A stretch of DNA of 64,000 nt from Corynebacterium sp. SCR221107. GTDB taxonomy: Bacteria; Actinomycetota; Actinomycetes; Mycobacteriales; Mycobacteriaceae. The translations under genes and the position numbers were made by a program. The stretch covers positions 1 to 64,000 of the forward strand of contig NZ_CP115670.1 in assembly GCF_027886475.1 (NCBI RefSeq), in the 5' to 3' direction. Every line of letters begins with the position of its first letter. Positions within the stretch are counted from its first letter, which is position 1. The notes under the pieces are model-generated. The model ran no database searches and was not told the DNA's origin. It saw only the letters and a list, made by a program, of their open reading frames with translations. Positions 1-9,349 of this stretch are shown here, in pieces.

Positions 1-39
1 TTCACCTACCTGCTCATGCCGGTCCGGCTTCCCGGATAA
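1..39 (+). CDS. dnaN: DNA polymerase III beta clamp, C-terminal end (partial)
   Basis: Frame 1 reads FTYLLMPVRLPG followed by TAA at 37-39. This is the typical C-terminus of actinobacterial DnaN, the sliding clamp that holds the replicative polymerase on DNA. The rest of the gene lies outside the window. The stop is 15 bases before the recF start, as expected for the dnaA-dnaN-recF order at the chromosomal origin. Confidence 0.85.
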   Translation, partial: FTYLLMPVRLPG

Positions 40-54
40 AGCCAGGGGGCGAAC

Positions 55-1311
55 GTGTACATCCGTGAGCTCGGGCTCCGGGACTTTCGTTCGTGGCCCG
101 AATTGGAATTACAGCTCGAACCTGGTGTGACCGTGTTTGTGGGGCGCAACGGCTACGGGAAGACCAACATTGTCGAGGCCATCGGCTACGTGGCTCATCT
201 CGGCTCGCACCGGGTATCCAACGACGCGCCGATGGTGCGCCAGGGCAAGCCCAACGCGCGGATCTCGGCAACCGCGGTCAATCACGGTCGTGAGCTCACG
301 GCCCACCTGCTGCTTAAGGCTCAGGGGGCCAACCTAGCGCAGATCAATCGCACGAAGCTGGGTTCTGCGCGGGAGCTACTCGGTGTGGTCAAGACCGTGC
401 TTTTTTCGCCCGAGGATCTCGCCTTGGTGCGCGGAGAGCCCGAGCAGCGCAGGCGCTTTCTCGATCATATCCTGGCCACCCGTTTTCCCCGGATCGCCGG
501 CGTGAAGGCCGATTATGACAAGGTGCTACGTCAAAGAAACTCCCTGCTGAAGACTGCTGGCGGGGCCATGCGCAAGGGGTACGACGGCGGTGAGGATGCC
601 CAGGGGGCGTTGGCTACCTTGGATGTGTGGGACGCGCAATTAGCCACACTGGGGTCGCAGTTGATAGCCGCCCGGATGGACCTGGTGGCGCAGCTTAGTC
701 CGTTGGTCCACGAGTCCAATGCGCGCATCGCACCGGAGTCACGTCCAGCTTCGATCGCCTACCGAACCACAGTGTTGCCGGGGGAGACCGGGGATCAGGA
801 ACAGGCCCAGGTCAGCCCGGATTCCGCGCCGGAGGTGGCGATCTTGGAGGCTTTTATGCTTGCTGAACTGGGAAGAATGCGCAAAAGGGAGATCGAACGC
901 GGGATGAGCCTCGTCGGGCCGCACCGCGATGATCTGGACGTGCTGTTGGGAAGCTACCCGGCTAAGGGATTTGCCAGCCACGGCGAGACCTGGTCGATGG
1001 CCTTGGCTCTTCGGCTTGCGGAATATCAGCTTCTCAAACAAGACGGCACCGATCCGATCCTGATCCTCGACGATGTCTTTGCCGAGCTTGATGCGCGTCG
1101 CCGTGAGAAGTTGGTGGCCATCGCCAGCGAGGCCGAGCAAGTGCTAATCACCGCCGCAGTCGACGAAGATCTTCCCGCTAACCTCGATGACGCGGTGGTC
1201 CATCGCCACGTTGTCACGGTCAAAGACACCGGGGAAGGGCGCATCTCGCTCATGGATGAGGACGCAGCGGGCGAAGAATCTGCGCGCTTGGGTCAGGAGC
1301 AGGAAGAATGA
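55..1311 (+). CDS. recF: DNA replication and repair protein RecF
   Basis: RecF is an SMC-like ATPase that helps load RecA at single-strand gaps through the RecFOR pathway. The 418-residue product has a Walker A motif (GRNGYGKTN, near residue 30), an ABC-type signature (LVGPHRDDL, near residue 287) and a Walker B motif with D-loop ([11 protein letters not shown], near residue 340). It starts at GTG 55, just after dnaN and behind the GGGGGC purine-rich stretch. Its stop overlaps the ATG of the next gene (ATGA), so the two are translationally coupled. Length and order match actinobacterial recF. The last ~30 residues are acidic and probably disordered. Confidence 0.97.
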   Translation: MYIRELGLRDFRSWPELELQLEPGVTVFVGRNGYGKTNIVEAIGYVAHLGSHRVSNDAPMVRQGKPNARISATAVNHGRELTAHLLLKAQGANLAQINRTKLGSARELLGVVKTVLFSPEDLALVRGEPEQRRRFLDHILATRFPRIAGVKADYDKVLRQRNSLLKTAGGAMRKGYDGGEDAQGALATLDVWDAQLATLGSQLIAARMDLVAQLSPLVHESNARIAPESRPASIAYRTTVLPGETGDQEQAQVSPDSAPEVAILEAFMLAELGRMRKREIERGMSLVGPHRDDLDVLLGSYPAKGFASHGETWSMALALRLAEYQLLKQDGTDPILILDDVFAELDARRREKLVAIASEAEQVLITAAVDEDLPANLDDAVVHRHVVTVKDTGEGRISLMDEDAAGEESARLGQEQEE

Positions 1312-1886
1312 GCGAACGCCAAGGCACTCCTGCCGGGGATTCCCCGCAGGCCCCAGTCGATCCTATTGCTGCAGCTTTCCGGCAGATTCGCCAAGAGGCG
1401 ATCAAAAGAAACGGCACGGCGCCAGACCTCAGCCACCAGCTTCCGCGCCGGCGGCAAACGTCGGAAAGCAAAAATGCCATCCGGCGCAAGGGCATGCCTA
1501 CTGGACGTGACGGGCGGCGACTGCCGCGCCGCGACACGATGGAAGGCATCGGTTCGGTACTCAACACCGAAATCCACAAACGTGGCTGGCGCAAGGAAAT
1601 CGCTGGCGGCTGGATCATGACGCACTGGCCGGAGCTGGTCGGGGAGCGCATTGCGCAACACACGAAGGTGGAAATGGTCAAAGATAAGGCCGTATTCATT
1701 ACCTGCGACACCACGGCGTGGGCGACGAACCTGCGTATGATGCAACGCAATATTTTGCAATCCATCGCCGCCCAACTTGGCCCCGATATCGTCGCTGAGC
1801 TGAAGATTTACGGCCCGAAGACGCCTAGCTGGCGGCACGGGCCATTGCATGTCAAAGGTCGCGGCCCGCGCGATACCTACGGTTAA
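1308..1886 (+). CDS. DUF721 family protein (RecF-GyrB intergenic protein)
   Basis: This 192-residue protein occupies the recF-gyrB gap that in actinobacteria holds a DUF721 protein (Rv0004-like). The N-terminal ~70 residues are basic and low in complexity. The conserved part runs from about residue 80 to the end and includes the pattern [20 protein letters not shown] followed by a TWATNLRMM segment. DUF721 resembles the RNA-binding side of DciA, the bacterial helicase-loading factor, so a role in loading the DnaB helicase is plausible but inferred. The start ATG 1308 overlaps the recF stop by four bases. Confidence 0.9.
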   Translation: MSERQGTPAGDSPQAPVDPIAAAFRQIRQEAIKRNGTAPDLSHQLPRRRQTSESKNAIRRKGMPTGRDGRRLPRRDTMEGIGSVLNTEIHKRGWRKEIAGGWIMTHWPELVGERIAQHTKVEMVKDKAVFITCDTTAWATNLRMMQRNILQSIAAQLGPDIVAELKIYGPKTPSWRHGPLHVKGRGPRDTYG

Positions 1887-4264
<2,378 letters not shown>

Positions 4265-4299
4265 ATCGCGTGCGCTCTGCGCTGCGATGAGGCCTAAAA

Positions 4300-4345
4300 A
4301 AAGGCGAGGTCACCTGCGAAAAGCAGGGTCGGCCTCGCCTTTGTT
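4300..4345 (+). terminator. Rho-independent terminator of gyrB
   Basis: AAGGCGAGG (4301-4309) pairs with CCTCGCCTT (4333-4341), with an inner CCTGC/GCAGG stem (4313-4317, 4323-4327). The 3' arm is followed by TGTTCTTTG. An A-run before the 5' arm would also give a T-run on the other strand. Confidence 0.85.
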
Positions 4346-4347
4346 CT

Positions 4348-4362
4348 TTGCTTGCCGACGCC
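4348..4362 (-). repeat. Dispersed 15-base motif, copy 1 (TTGCTTGCCGACGCC)
   Basis: First of about nineteen copies of TTGCTTKCCGACGCC or its complement in the window. Others lie near 9021, 9067, 12063, 12100, 13457, 13725, 16787, 22877, 23131, 29658, 33065, 34031, 34271, 37853, 48671, 48900, 52131 and 63802. This one begins three bases past the gyrB terminator. Confidence 0.6.
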
Positions 4363-4482
4363 TCACGGACCCGCGCCCAGGGGGTAAATTCTAGGCCGAC
4401 GGACACACTTTTTGTCCTATAGCCCGTGGCCTGTATTCGTGGTGGATGACGCGGCGAATGGTGGTTGTACGGCCATCATTTC

Positions 4483-4498
4483 TAGACAATGTTGTCTA
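4483..4498. promoter_or_regulatory. McbR-type operator, perfect palindrome
   Basis: TAGACAATGTTGTCTA is a perfect inverted repeat fitting TAGAC-N6-GTCTA, the operator described for McbR, the TetR-type repressor of sulfur metabolism in C. glutamicum. It lies 110 bases before the ssuD start, where it could cover a promoter. McbR binding is inferred from the motif only. Confidence 0.7.
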
Positions 4499-4519
4499 AA
4501 AGTGGTGAATTGAAGCATT

Positions 4520-4555
4520 AAAATATGCCATTTTCCACGTTAAATGGCATATTTT
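4520..4555. promoter_or_regulatory. Long perfect inverted repeat between two operators
   Basis: AAAATATGCCATTT (4520-4533) is perfectly mirrored by AAATGGCATATTTT (4542-4555) around an 8-base loop. It sits midway between the two McbR-type sites before ssuD. It could be a site for another dimeric regulator such as SsuR, or a hairpin in the leader. A terminator is less likely, because the stem is A/T-rich and no G/C core or T-run follows. Confidence 0.6.
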
Positions 4556-4582
4556 CACGGTGGAGGAAATTCTGTTCATAAT

Positions 4583-4600
4583 TTAGACCAAGTGGTCTAA
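4583..4600. promoter_or_regulatory. McbR-type operator overlapping the ssuD leader
   Basis: TTAGACCAAGTGGTCTAA is an 18-base perfect palindrome containing TAGAC-N6-GTCTA. It ends eight bases before the ssuD ATG and leaves no room for a Shine-Dalgarno sequence. A bound repressor would block either initiation of transcription or early elongation. Confidence 0.7.
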
Positions 4601-4608
4601 TTGTGGGC

Positions 4609-5868
4609 ATGGCTACAACACTCTTAGACAAAACCACCACGGCAACCGCATCGGATTCTCCCACCACTGGGGATACGAAGCCCCATGATCATGCCGCACG
4701 GGAGGCTACGAGCCCAGCCCAGGCACGAGACGTGACGCTGCACTGGTTCTTGCCCACCTACGGGGACTCCCGCTTTATTGAAGACGGCGGTCACGGAGCC
4801 GGCTTTGCCACGGGTCAGCTGCGCGAGACCAATCTTTCTTACCTCACCCAGCTTGCCCAGGCGGCGGAGGCCAACGGCTTTGAATCGGTGCTAGTACCCA
4901 CCGGCCAGTGGTGCGGGGACGCCTGGACCACGGCGGCCGCCTTGATCGCACGCACCACTCGACTGAAGTTCCTGATTGCCTTCCGCCCGGGTCTTGTTGC
5001 GACGCCGCTGTTGGCGCAGCAGGCGCAAAGCCTGCAGGACCTGTCCGGTGGGCGTATTAACCTCAACGTCGTCGTCGGCGGCGAGGATCACGAGCAGCGC
5101 GCCTTCGGCGATTACACCACTAAGGCGCAGCGTTATCGTCGCGCCGACGAGGCCTTAAGCCTTGCCAAGCATCTATGGACCAGCCCCGAGCCGATCTCCG
5201 TTGCGGGGGAGTTCGAAAAGGTTGAGGGTGCTGCCTCGGCGTTTCAGCCCGAGATCGTCCCGGGAATCTTCTTCGGTGGCTCATCCGAGGAAGGGATCGA
5301 GGTCGCCGCGAAGCACGCGGATGTGTACCTGACCTGGGGTGAGTTGCCCGAGGATGTGAAGGCCAAGGTTGATTATGTGGCGTCCCGCGCCGCAGAGCAG
5401 GGCAGGGAGCTTGAGTTCGGGCTGCGCGTTCACGTCGTTGCGCGTCCGACCGAGCAGGCTGCGTGGGATGAGGCACAGCGGCTTCTAGATGCCATCGATC
5501 CCGAGGACGTTGCGCGGATCCAGGAAGGCTTGGCTCGCTCCCAGTCGGAGGGGCAGCGCAGGCAGTCACAACTGCACCAGCGCGGAGGCAGTTTTACCCG
5601 CGAGACTAAGGCGCGCGACCTTGAGATCGCCCCCAATCTCTGGGCTGGAATTGGGCTGATCCGCGGCGGTGCCGGCACCGCGTTGGTGGGCAGTTATGAG
5701 CAAATTGCCGAACGTCTCGCGGAGTATCGCGCCGCTGGCATCAAACACTTCGTTTTGAGCGGATATCCGCATTTGGAGGAGGCCTGGCACGTGGGTGAGG
5801 GGATCGTGCCTGCCCTGCAAGACCAGGGCTTTGTCGTTGCCAATCACGACGCACGGGTACGTCGTTAA
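4609..5868 (+). CDS. ssuD: SsuD-type FMNH2-dependent sulfonate monooxygenase (copy 1)
   Basis: Predicted to cleave the C-S bond of alkanesulfonates with FMNH2 and O2, giving an aldehyde and sulfite. The 419-residue product has a divergent N-terminal ~40 residues, then the luciferase-like barrel with SsuD signatures HWFLPTYGD, ESVLVPTGQWCGDAWTTAAA, YLTWGE, LWAGIGLIRGGAGTALVGSY and the C-terminal HFVLSGYPHLEEAW. ATG 4609 is preferred over the in-frame GTG at 4603, although neither has a clear ribosome binding site; a short-leader or leaderless message is likely. It heads a ssuD-ssuC-ssuA-ssuB unit in which ssuC starts 27 bases downstream. The closest relative in the window is the product of 12239-13435. 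Substrate range cannot be read from sequence. Confidence 0.9.
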   Translation: MATTLLDKTTTATASDSPTTGDTKPHDHAAREATSPAQARDVTLHWFLPTYGDSRFIEDGGHGAGFATGQLRETNLSYLTQLAQAAEANGFESVLVPTGQWCGDAWTTAAALIARTTRLKFLIAFRPGLVATPLLAQQAQSLQDLSGGRINLNVVVGGEDHEQRAFGDYTTKAQRYRRADEALSLAKHLWTSPEPISVAGEFEKVEGAASAFQPEIVPGIFFGGSSEEGIEVAAKHADVYLTWGELPEDVKAKVDYVASRAAEQGRELEFGLRVHVVARPTEQAAWDEAQRLLDAIDPEDVARIQEGLARSQSEGQRRQSQLHQRGGSFTRETKARDLEIAPNLWAGIGLIRGGAGTALVGSYEQIAERLAEYRAAGIKHFVLSGYPHLEEAWHVGEGIVPALQDQGFVVANHDARVRR

Positions 5869-5895
5869 GCACAAAAAGAAAAGGGGCATGAGGCC

Positions 5896-6846
5896 ATGAC
5901 TACTCAACTTACAGTCAAGGAAAAAGCGTCTGCTGTCACTACGGCCGTCGACGATGGCATCGTTTCCGATGCCGCTGACGCGAGGGGAAACAACGAAACC
6001 ACGTCCTTAGTAGGCCACGGCTTCGCCTCGCGGGTGCGCCGCGGGGGAAAGTATTCGACCAGGCTATTGCAGCTGGCCAGTTTTGTTGGCTTGATAGCAG
6101 GCTGGTGGGCGGTTACGGCCTTCAGCGGGGTCAATCCGGTGGTGCTACCCTCCCCGCAGGCGGTTGCGGAGCAACTGATTTACACCAACACCTGCGAGGC
6201 GCCTTCGGATTATCCGGGCCGCACCGAGTGCGGTGTGCAGGGCTATTACCTGTGGCAGCACCTTGTGGCCACTCTGCAAAGAATCGGCATCGGAGTGGTG
6301 GCGGGCACGATCGTCGGCGTGGCGTTGGGCTGGTGGCTGGGAACGTCCAAGGCGGTGCGCGCTATCGTCGAGCCGTACCTGAGCTTCCTGCGCGCGCTGC
6401 CACCTCTGGGCTACATCGGTCTTCTCATCGTGTGGTTCGGCATCGGGGATCAGTCCAAGGTAGTGCTGCTTTTCTTGGCGGTATTTCCCACCGTTGCGGT
6501 GTCCACGCTTACGGGCGTGGTGGCGATCAAGCAAGACTGGATCAGGGCCGCGAAGACCCTCGGCGCCAAGCAGTGGCAGATCCTGACCAAGGTGACCATC
6601 CCCGCGGCATTGCCGCAGATCATCGTCGGTGTACGCCTGGGAACAGGCATGGCGTGGGCCGCCATCGTGGCTGCCGAGATGAACGACGGTATACCCGGCA
6701 TCGGCGGTTTGGCGTATATCTCCGGCACACAGCTTGATACGGCTTTGACGATTGCCTGCATCATCGTCATCGGGGTGACCGCTTTGGTGATTGATCAGCT
6801 GCTCATCCGGCTCGAGCGCCACTTCACCCCCTGGGTGGGCAAGTAA
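5896..6846 (+). CDS. ssuC: Sulfonate/taurine ABC transporter permease
   Basis: A 316-residue integral membrane subunit of the TauC/SsuC type. After a ~50-residue hydrophilic N-terminus there are about six membrane segments, beginning LLQLASFVGLIAGWWAV. The cytoplasmic EAA loop that docks with the ATPase is KTLGAKQWQILTKVTIPAAL near residues 218-237. The sequence PSPQAVAEQL after the first segment is typical of the family. It lies between the monooxygenase and the binding protein genes, so it very likely imports the substrate of the adjacent SsuD. An AAAAGG-type ribosome binding site precedes ATG 5896. Confidence 0.9.
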   Translation: MTTQLTVKEKASAVTTAVDDGIVSDAADARGNNETTSLVGHGFASRVRRGGKYSTRLLQLASFVGLIAGWWAVTAFSGVNPVVLPSPQAVAEQLIYTNTCEAPSDYPGRTECGVQGYYLWQHLVATLQRIGIGVVAGTIVGVALGWWLGTSKAVRAIVEPYLSFLRALPPLGYIGLLIVWFGIGDQSKVVLLFLAVFPTVAVSTLTGVVAIKQDWIRAAKTLGAKQWQILTKVTIPAALPQIIVGVRLGTGMAWAAIVAAEMNDGIPGIGGLAYISGTQLDTALTIACIIVIGVTALVIDQLLIRLERHFTPWVGK

Positions 6847-7031
6847 TTACCGCAACGCGAACGCACACCCCATCTCAAGAGCCAGATCGTGGCTTGGGTC
6901 GGGTTTGGTGTGTGCGGCATGGGCGCGGTGGGGGTGGGCAGCGTGACAGCGGTGGCCCACACATTAACGACAACCACCCTCGACGTTAGACAAATATCGA
7001 CTTATCAGAAACACAAAAAAGGAAAGAAATC

Positions 7032-8078
7032 ATGGTCAACTTCAAGCGCGTGAGCAAGAATTACTTCGCGTTAGCAGGAATCCTCACCCTGGGACTTCCG
7101 CTGAGTGCCTGCGTGGGGCAGGCCGCCAGCCAGTCGCAGGCCAGCTCTGAGACGACGTGTCCGGTTGCTGTCAACGAGGCCGAAGGCAGCGTGCGCATCG
7201 CCTACCTAGGCTCCCCGGCGCAGGACCTCTACGTCTACGACCAAGGATTATTAGACGCCTGCCTGCCCAATGTGAAGGCCGAGTGGACCCGTTACCCAAC
7301 TGGGCAAGACATCATCCAAGGATTCGCCGCGAACTCGGTTGATCTGGGAAACCTAGGTTCCACCCCAACCACCAAGACGCTTTCCGACGCCCTCAACCTT
7401 GACGTTTTTGTCCCTCGGGTCAACGCGGTCATCGGCGAGACGGAGGCGCTCGTGGCCAAGAACGCGACCAGCGTCGCAGAACTCAAGGGAAAGAAGATCG
7501 CCGTTCCATTCTCCTCCACCTCGCACTACAGCCTGCTTAAAGTCCTCGAAGCGGCAGGACTTGACCCAAAGACGGACGTAACCATCACGAATATCTCGCC
7601 GGATAAGCTGCCCGCAGCTTGGGCCTCCGACGACATAGAGGCGGCCTATGTGTGGGATCCAACGCTGCAGGTGCTCAAAGAGAACAGCAACGTGCTGGTG
7701 ACCTCCGAACAGGTGGCCAACGACGGCGCTCCCACCTTCAACAATGCCCTCGTGAGCCGGGCCTGGTCGAAGGACAATTCCTCCATCCTCGACACATGGT
7801 TGGAACTGCAGGACTGGGTAACCCAGAAGGCCATCAACGGCGACGCAGATTATGTGGAGTCCGTCGCGGCCGCTTCCGGAATGAAGCTTGAAGACGCCCA
7901 GCGTCAGGTCAAGGGACAGAAGTACGTGCCAGCCAGTGAGCAGCCAGAGCAGTTAAAGACTCTGGGCGAGGCGCTGCACTCGACCGCGGAATTCCTCGTC
8001 GAACAGGGAGAAATCCCGGCTGCCCACGACCAAGCCCACTATGTCGGAGCCACCACCGAGTACGGCTTCTACAAGTAA
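7032..8078 (+). CDS. ssuA: Sulfonate/taurine-binding lipoprotein (TauA-like)
   Basis: A 348-residue extracytoplasmic binding protein. The N-terminus is a lipoprotein signal, hydrophobic from ~13 to 26 with lipobox LSAC, so it should be lipid-anchored at Cys27. The body matches TauA strongly: YPTGQDIIQGFAANSVDLGNLGS, KKIAVPFSSTSHYSLLKVL, AAYVWDP and SEQVANDGAPTFN. This favours taurine or another small sulfonate as ligand, although the neighbouring enzymes are SsuD-like, so specificity is open. AAAGGAAAG at 7018-7026 is the ribosome binding site. The 185 bases before it contain an AGCCA-GATCG-TGGCT hairpin and only a poor half-match to the McbR motif at 6987. Confidence 0.88.
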   Translation: MVNFKRVSKNYFALAGILTLGLPLSACVGQAASQSQASSETTCPVAVNEAEGSVRIAYLGSPAQDLYVYDQGLLDACLPNVKAEWTRYPTGQDIIQGFAANSVDLGNLGSTPTTKTLSDALNLDVFVPRVNAVIGETEALVAKNATSVAELKGKKIAVPFSSTSHYSLLKVLEAAGLDPKTDVTITNISPDKLPAAWASDDIEAAYVWDPTLQVLKENSNVLVTSEQVANDGAPTFNNALVSRAWSKDNSSILDTWLELQDWVTQKAINGDADYVESVAAASGMKLEDAQRQVKGQKYVPASEQPEQLKTLGEALHSTAEFLVEQGEIPAAHDQAHYVGATTEYGFYK

Positions 8079-8094
8079 GGAAGGAAAAGGGCAC

Positions 8095-8928
8095 ATGATC
8101 AGCATCGAAAACGCTTCGAAGACCTTCATCACCGATGCAGGACTTATCGTCCATGCGCTGGATAATATTTCACTGCAGATACCCGACGGGGAGATTGTCT
8201 CCGTGGTCGGCCCCTCAGGTTGTGGAAAGTCCACCCTTCTCAAGCTCATCGCCGGATTCGAGGAGCCTACGGAGGGCGGAATCTTTGGCAACGACGGGGT
8301 GGAGCTTACTGAACCAGGCGTAGATCGTGGCGTCGTGTTCCAGCAGCCGAACTTGTTCCCGTGGCTTAACGTGCGTGCCAATGTGGAATTCGCTGCCACC
8401 GTTCGCGGTGGTACGGAGGCTGCAGAGATCAGGGCCGCGGCTGAGGAACTCATCGAGCTTGTGGGGTTAGGACCTGCGACGCGACGCTACCCGCATGAGC
8501 TTTCCGGCGGTATGCAGCAGCGCGCGCAGATTGCGCGTGTGTTGGCAACCAGCCCGGACGTGGTTCTCATGGACGAGCCCTTTGGCGCCCTCGATTCCTT
8601 TACCCGCGAGCACCTGCAGTCTGAGCTGCTGCGTGCCTGGCATCGCTATCGTCCGACGATCGTTTTGATCACCCACTCCGTGGAAGAAGCGCTGTTGGTA
8701 GCCGACAGGGTAGTCGTCATGGCGCCCAATCCGGGGCGGATCCTGGAGTCGATAGAGGTGCCCGCCGAGATTCGTGGGAGCTTATTGGGTCACAACATCG
8801 TCTCCGATCGCGATCGCCTGCGGGCTCGCCTGCGTGAAAATGCCGCTCACCCCACCCTCGTTGACTTGCGTCATGTGGTCAAGGAAGCCATCGCGCAGGC
8901 CCATAGCGAGCCCGAGCTGGCGGCCTAA
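8095..8928 (+). CDS. ssuB: Sulfonate/taurine ABC transporter ATPase
   Basis: The 277-residue ATP-binding subunit has Walker [11 protein letters not shown]-loop VVFQQPNLFPW, signature LSGGMQQRAQIARVL, Walker B VVLMDEPFGALDSFTRE and H-loop LITHSVEEAL, all typical of the TauB/SsuB subfamily. ATG 8095 is chosen because GGAAGGAAAAGG precedes it; a longer frame opens at 8041 inside the binding-protein gene but lacks this support. The C-terminal ~50 residues extend beyond the core, as is common in this family. It closes the transporter unit, and a strong hairpin follows. Confidence 0.92.
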   Translation: MISIENASKTFITDAGLIVHALDNISLQIPDGEIVSVVGPSGCGKSTLLKLIAGFEEPTEGGIFGNDGVELTEPGVDRGVVFQQPNLFPWLNVRANVEFAATVRGGTEAAEIRAAAEELIELVGLGPATRRYPHELSGGMQQRAQIARVLATSPDVVLMDEPFGALDSFTREHLQSELLRAWHRYRPTIVLITHSVEEALLVADRVVVMAPNPGRILESIEVPAEIRGSLLGHNIVSDRDRLRARLRENAAHPTLVDLRHVVKEAIAQAHSEPELAA

Positions 8929-8960
8929 AGGCCATCCCCTGTTGCGTCATCTTTCTTGAA

Positions 8961-9005
8961 AAACCGGCCACCGTAGCGCATGTTGCATGCCACGGTGGCC
9001 GGTTT
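8961..9005 (+). terminator. Terminator after the ssu transporter unit
   Basis: AAACCGGCCACCGT (8961-8974) is perfectly complementary to ACGGTGGCCGGTTT (8992-9005). The downstream T-run is short (TTTCG), so efficiency is uncertain. The A-run on the 5' side means it could also work on the opposite strand. Confidence 0.75.
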
Positions 9006-9233
9006 CGTCGGTGAATGCGTTGTGCGTGCCGACGCCCACAGGCAGCCAGGCTTACAGCGCGCCTTTGTTCGTCGGCACGCAAGCATCTACGAGGACGACC
9101 GGGGCGAATGTGTGGCCTCTCGGGAGACAAGGTTGGGGCGTAAGTCCGCTGTTAAGAATGTGTAAAACCGCAGGTTGATTGTTTCTTTCTTCGTGAAAGC
9201 AACCGTTGAATAGATCGTTTAGTCTTCCTAATC

Positions 9234-9249
9234 TAGACCGTGTTGTCCA
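9234..9249. promoter_or_regulatory. McbR-type operator with one mismatch
   Basis: TAGACCGTGTTGTCCA fits TAGAC-N6-GTCTA except for one base in the right half. It lies 101 bases upstream of the fusion gene, a spacing like that of the first ssuD site. Confidence 0.55.
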
Positions 9250-9303
9250 TTTGTGATCCTGGTAGGAAGGCCGGATCGCAGTGGCGAGAACAGAAAACAA
9301 AGA

Positions 9304-9331
9304 ACCGAGTACCGAGTACTGAGAACAGAGA
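9304..9331 (+). repeat. Four imperfect tandem 7-base repeats
   Basis: ACCGAGT, ACCGAGT, ACTGAGA and ACAGAGA follow each other in the purine-rich leader just before the ribosome binding site of the fusion gene. Role unknown; copy number could vary by slippage. Confidence 0.5.
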
Positions 9332-9349
9332 GCACAGGAAAGACAAGAA

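Larger units (their letters stand above)
9006..9349 (+). promoter_or_regulatory. Regulatory region upstream of the SeuA-SeuB fusion
   Basis: No gene is seen. The region holds two facing copies of the dispersed motif (TGCGTGCCGACG at 9023-9034 and CGTCGGCACGCA at 9070-9081), a composite inverted repeat (GGTTG/CAACC around CTTTC/GAAAG, 9173-9204), a McbR-like site at 9234-9249 and four imperfect 7-base repeats at 9304-9331. The ribosome binding site AGGAAAGA is at 9336-9343, six bases before the ATG. Confidence 0.5.

Noticed and set aside
1-60. Chromosome origin (oriC) within the window
   Set aside because: dnaN-recF adjacency places the origin upstream; no cluster of DnaA boxes is visible here.
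6987-7002. TAGACAAATATCGACT as another McbR operator before ssuA
   Set aside because: Only the left half matches; the right half has four mismatches and no symmetry.
9304-9331. CRISPR-like or phase-variation array
   Set aside because: Units are 7 bases and imperfect; listed only as short repeats.
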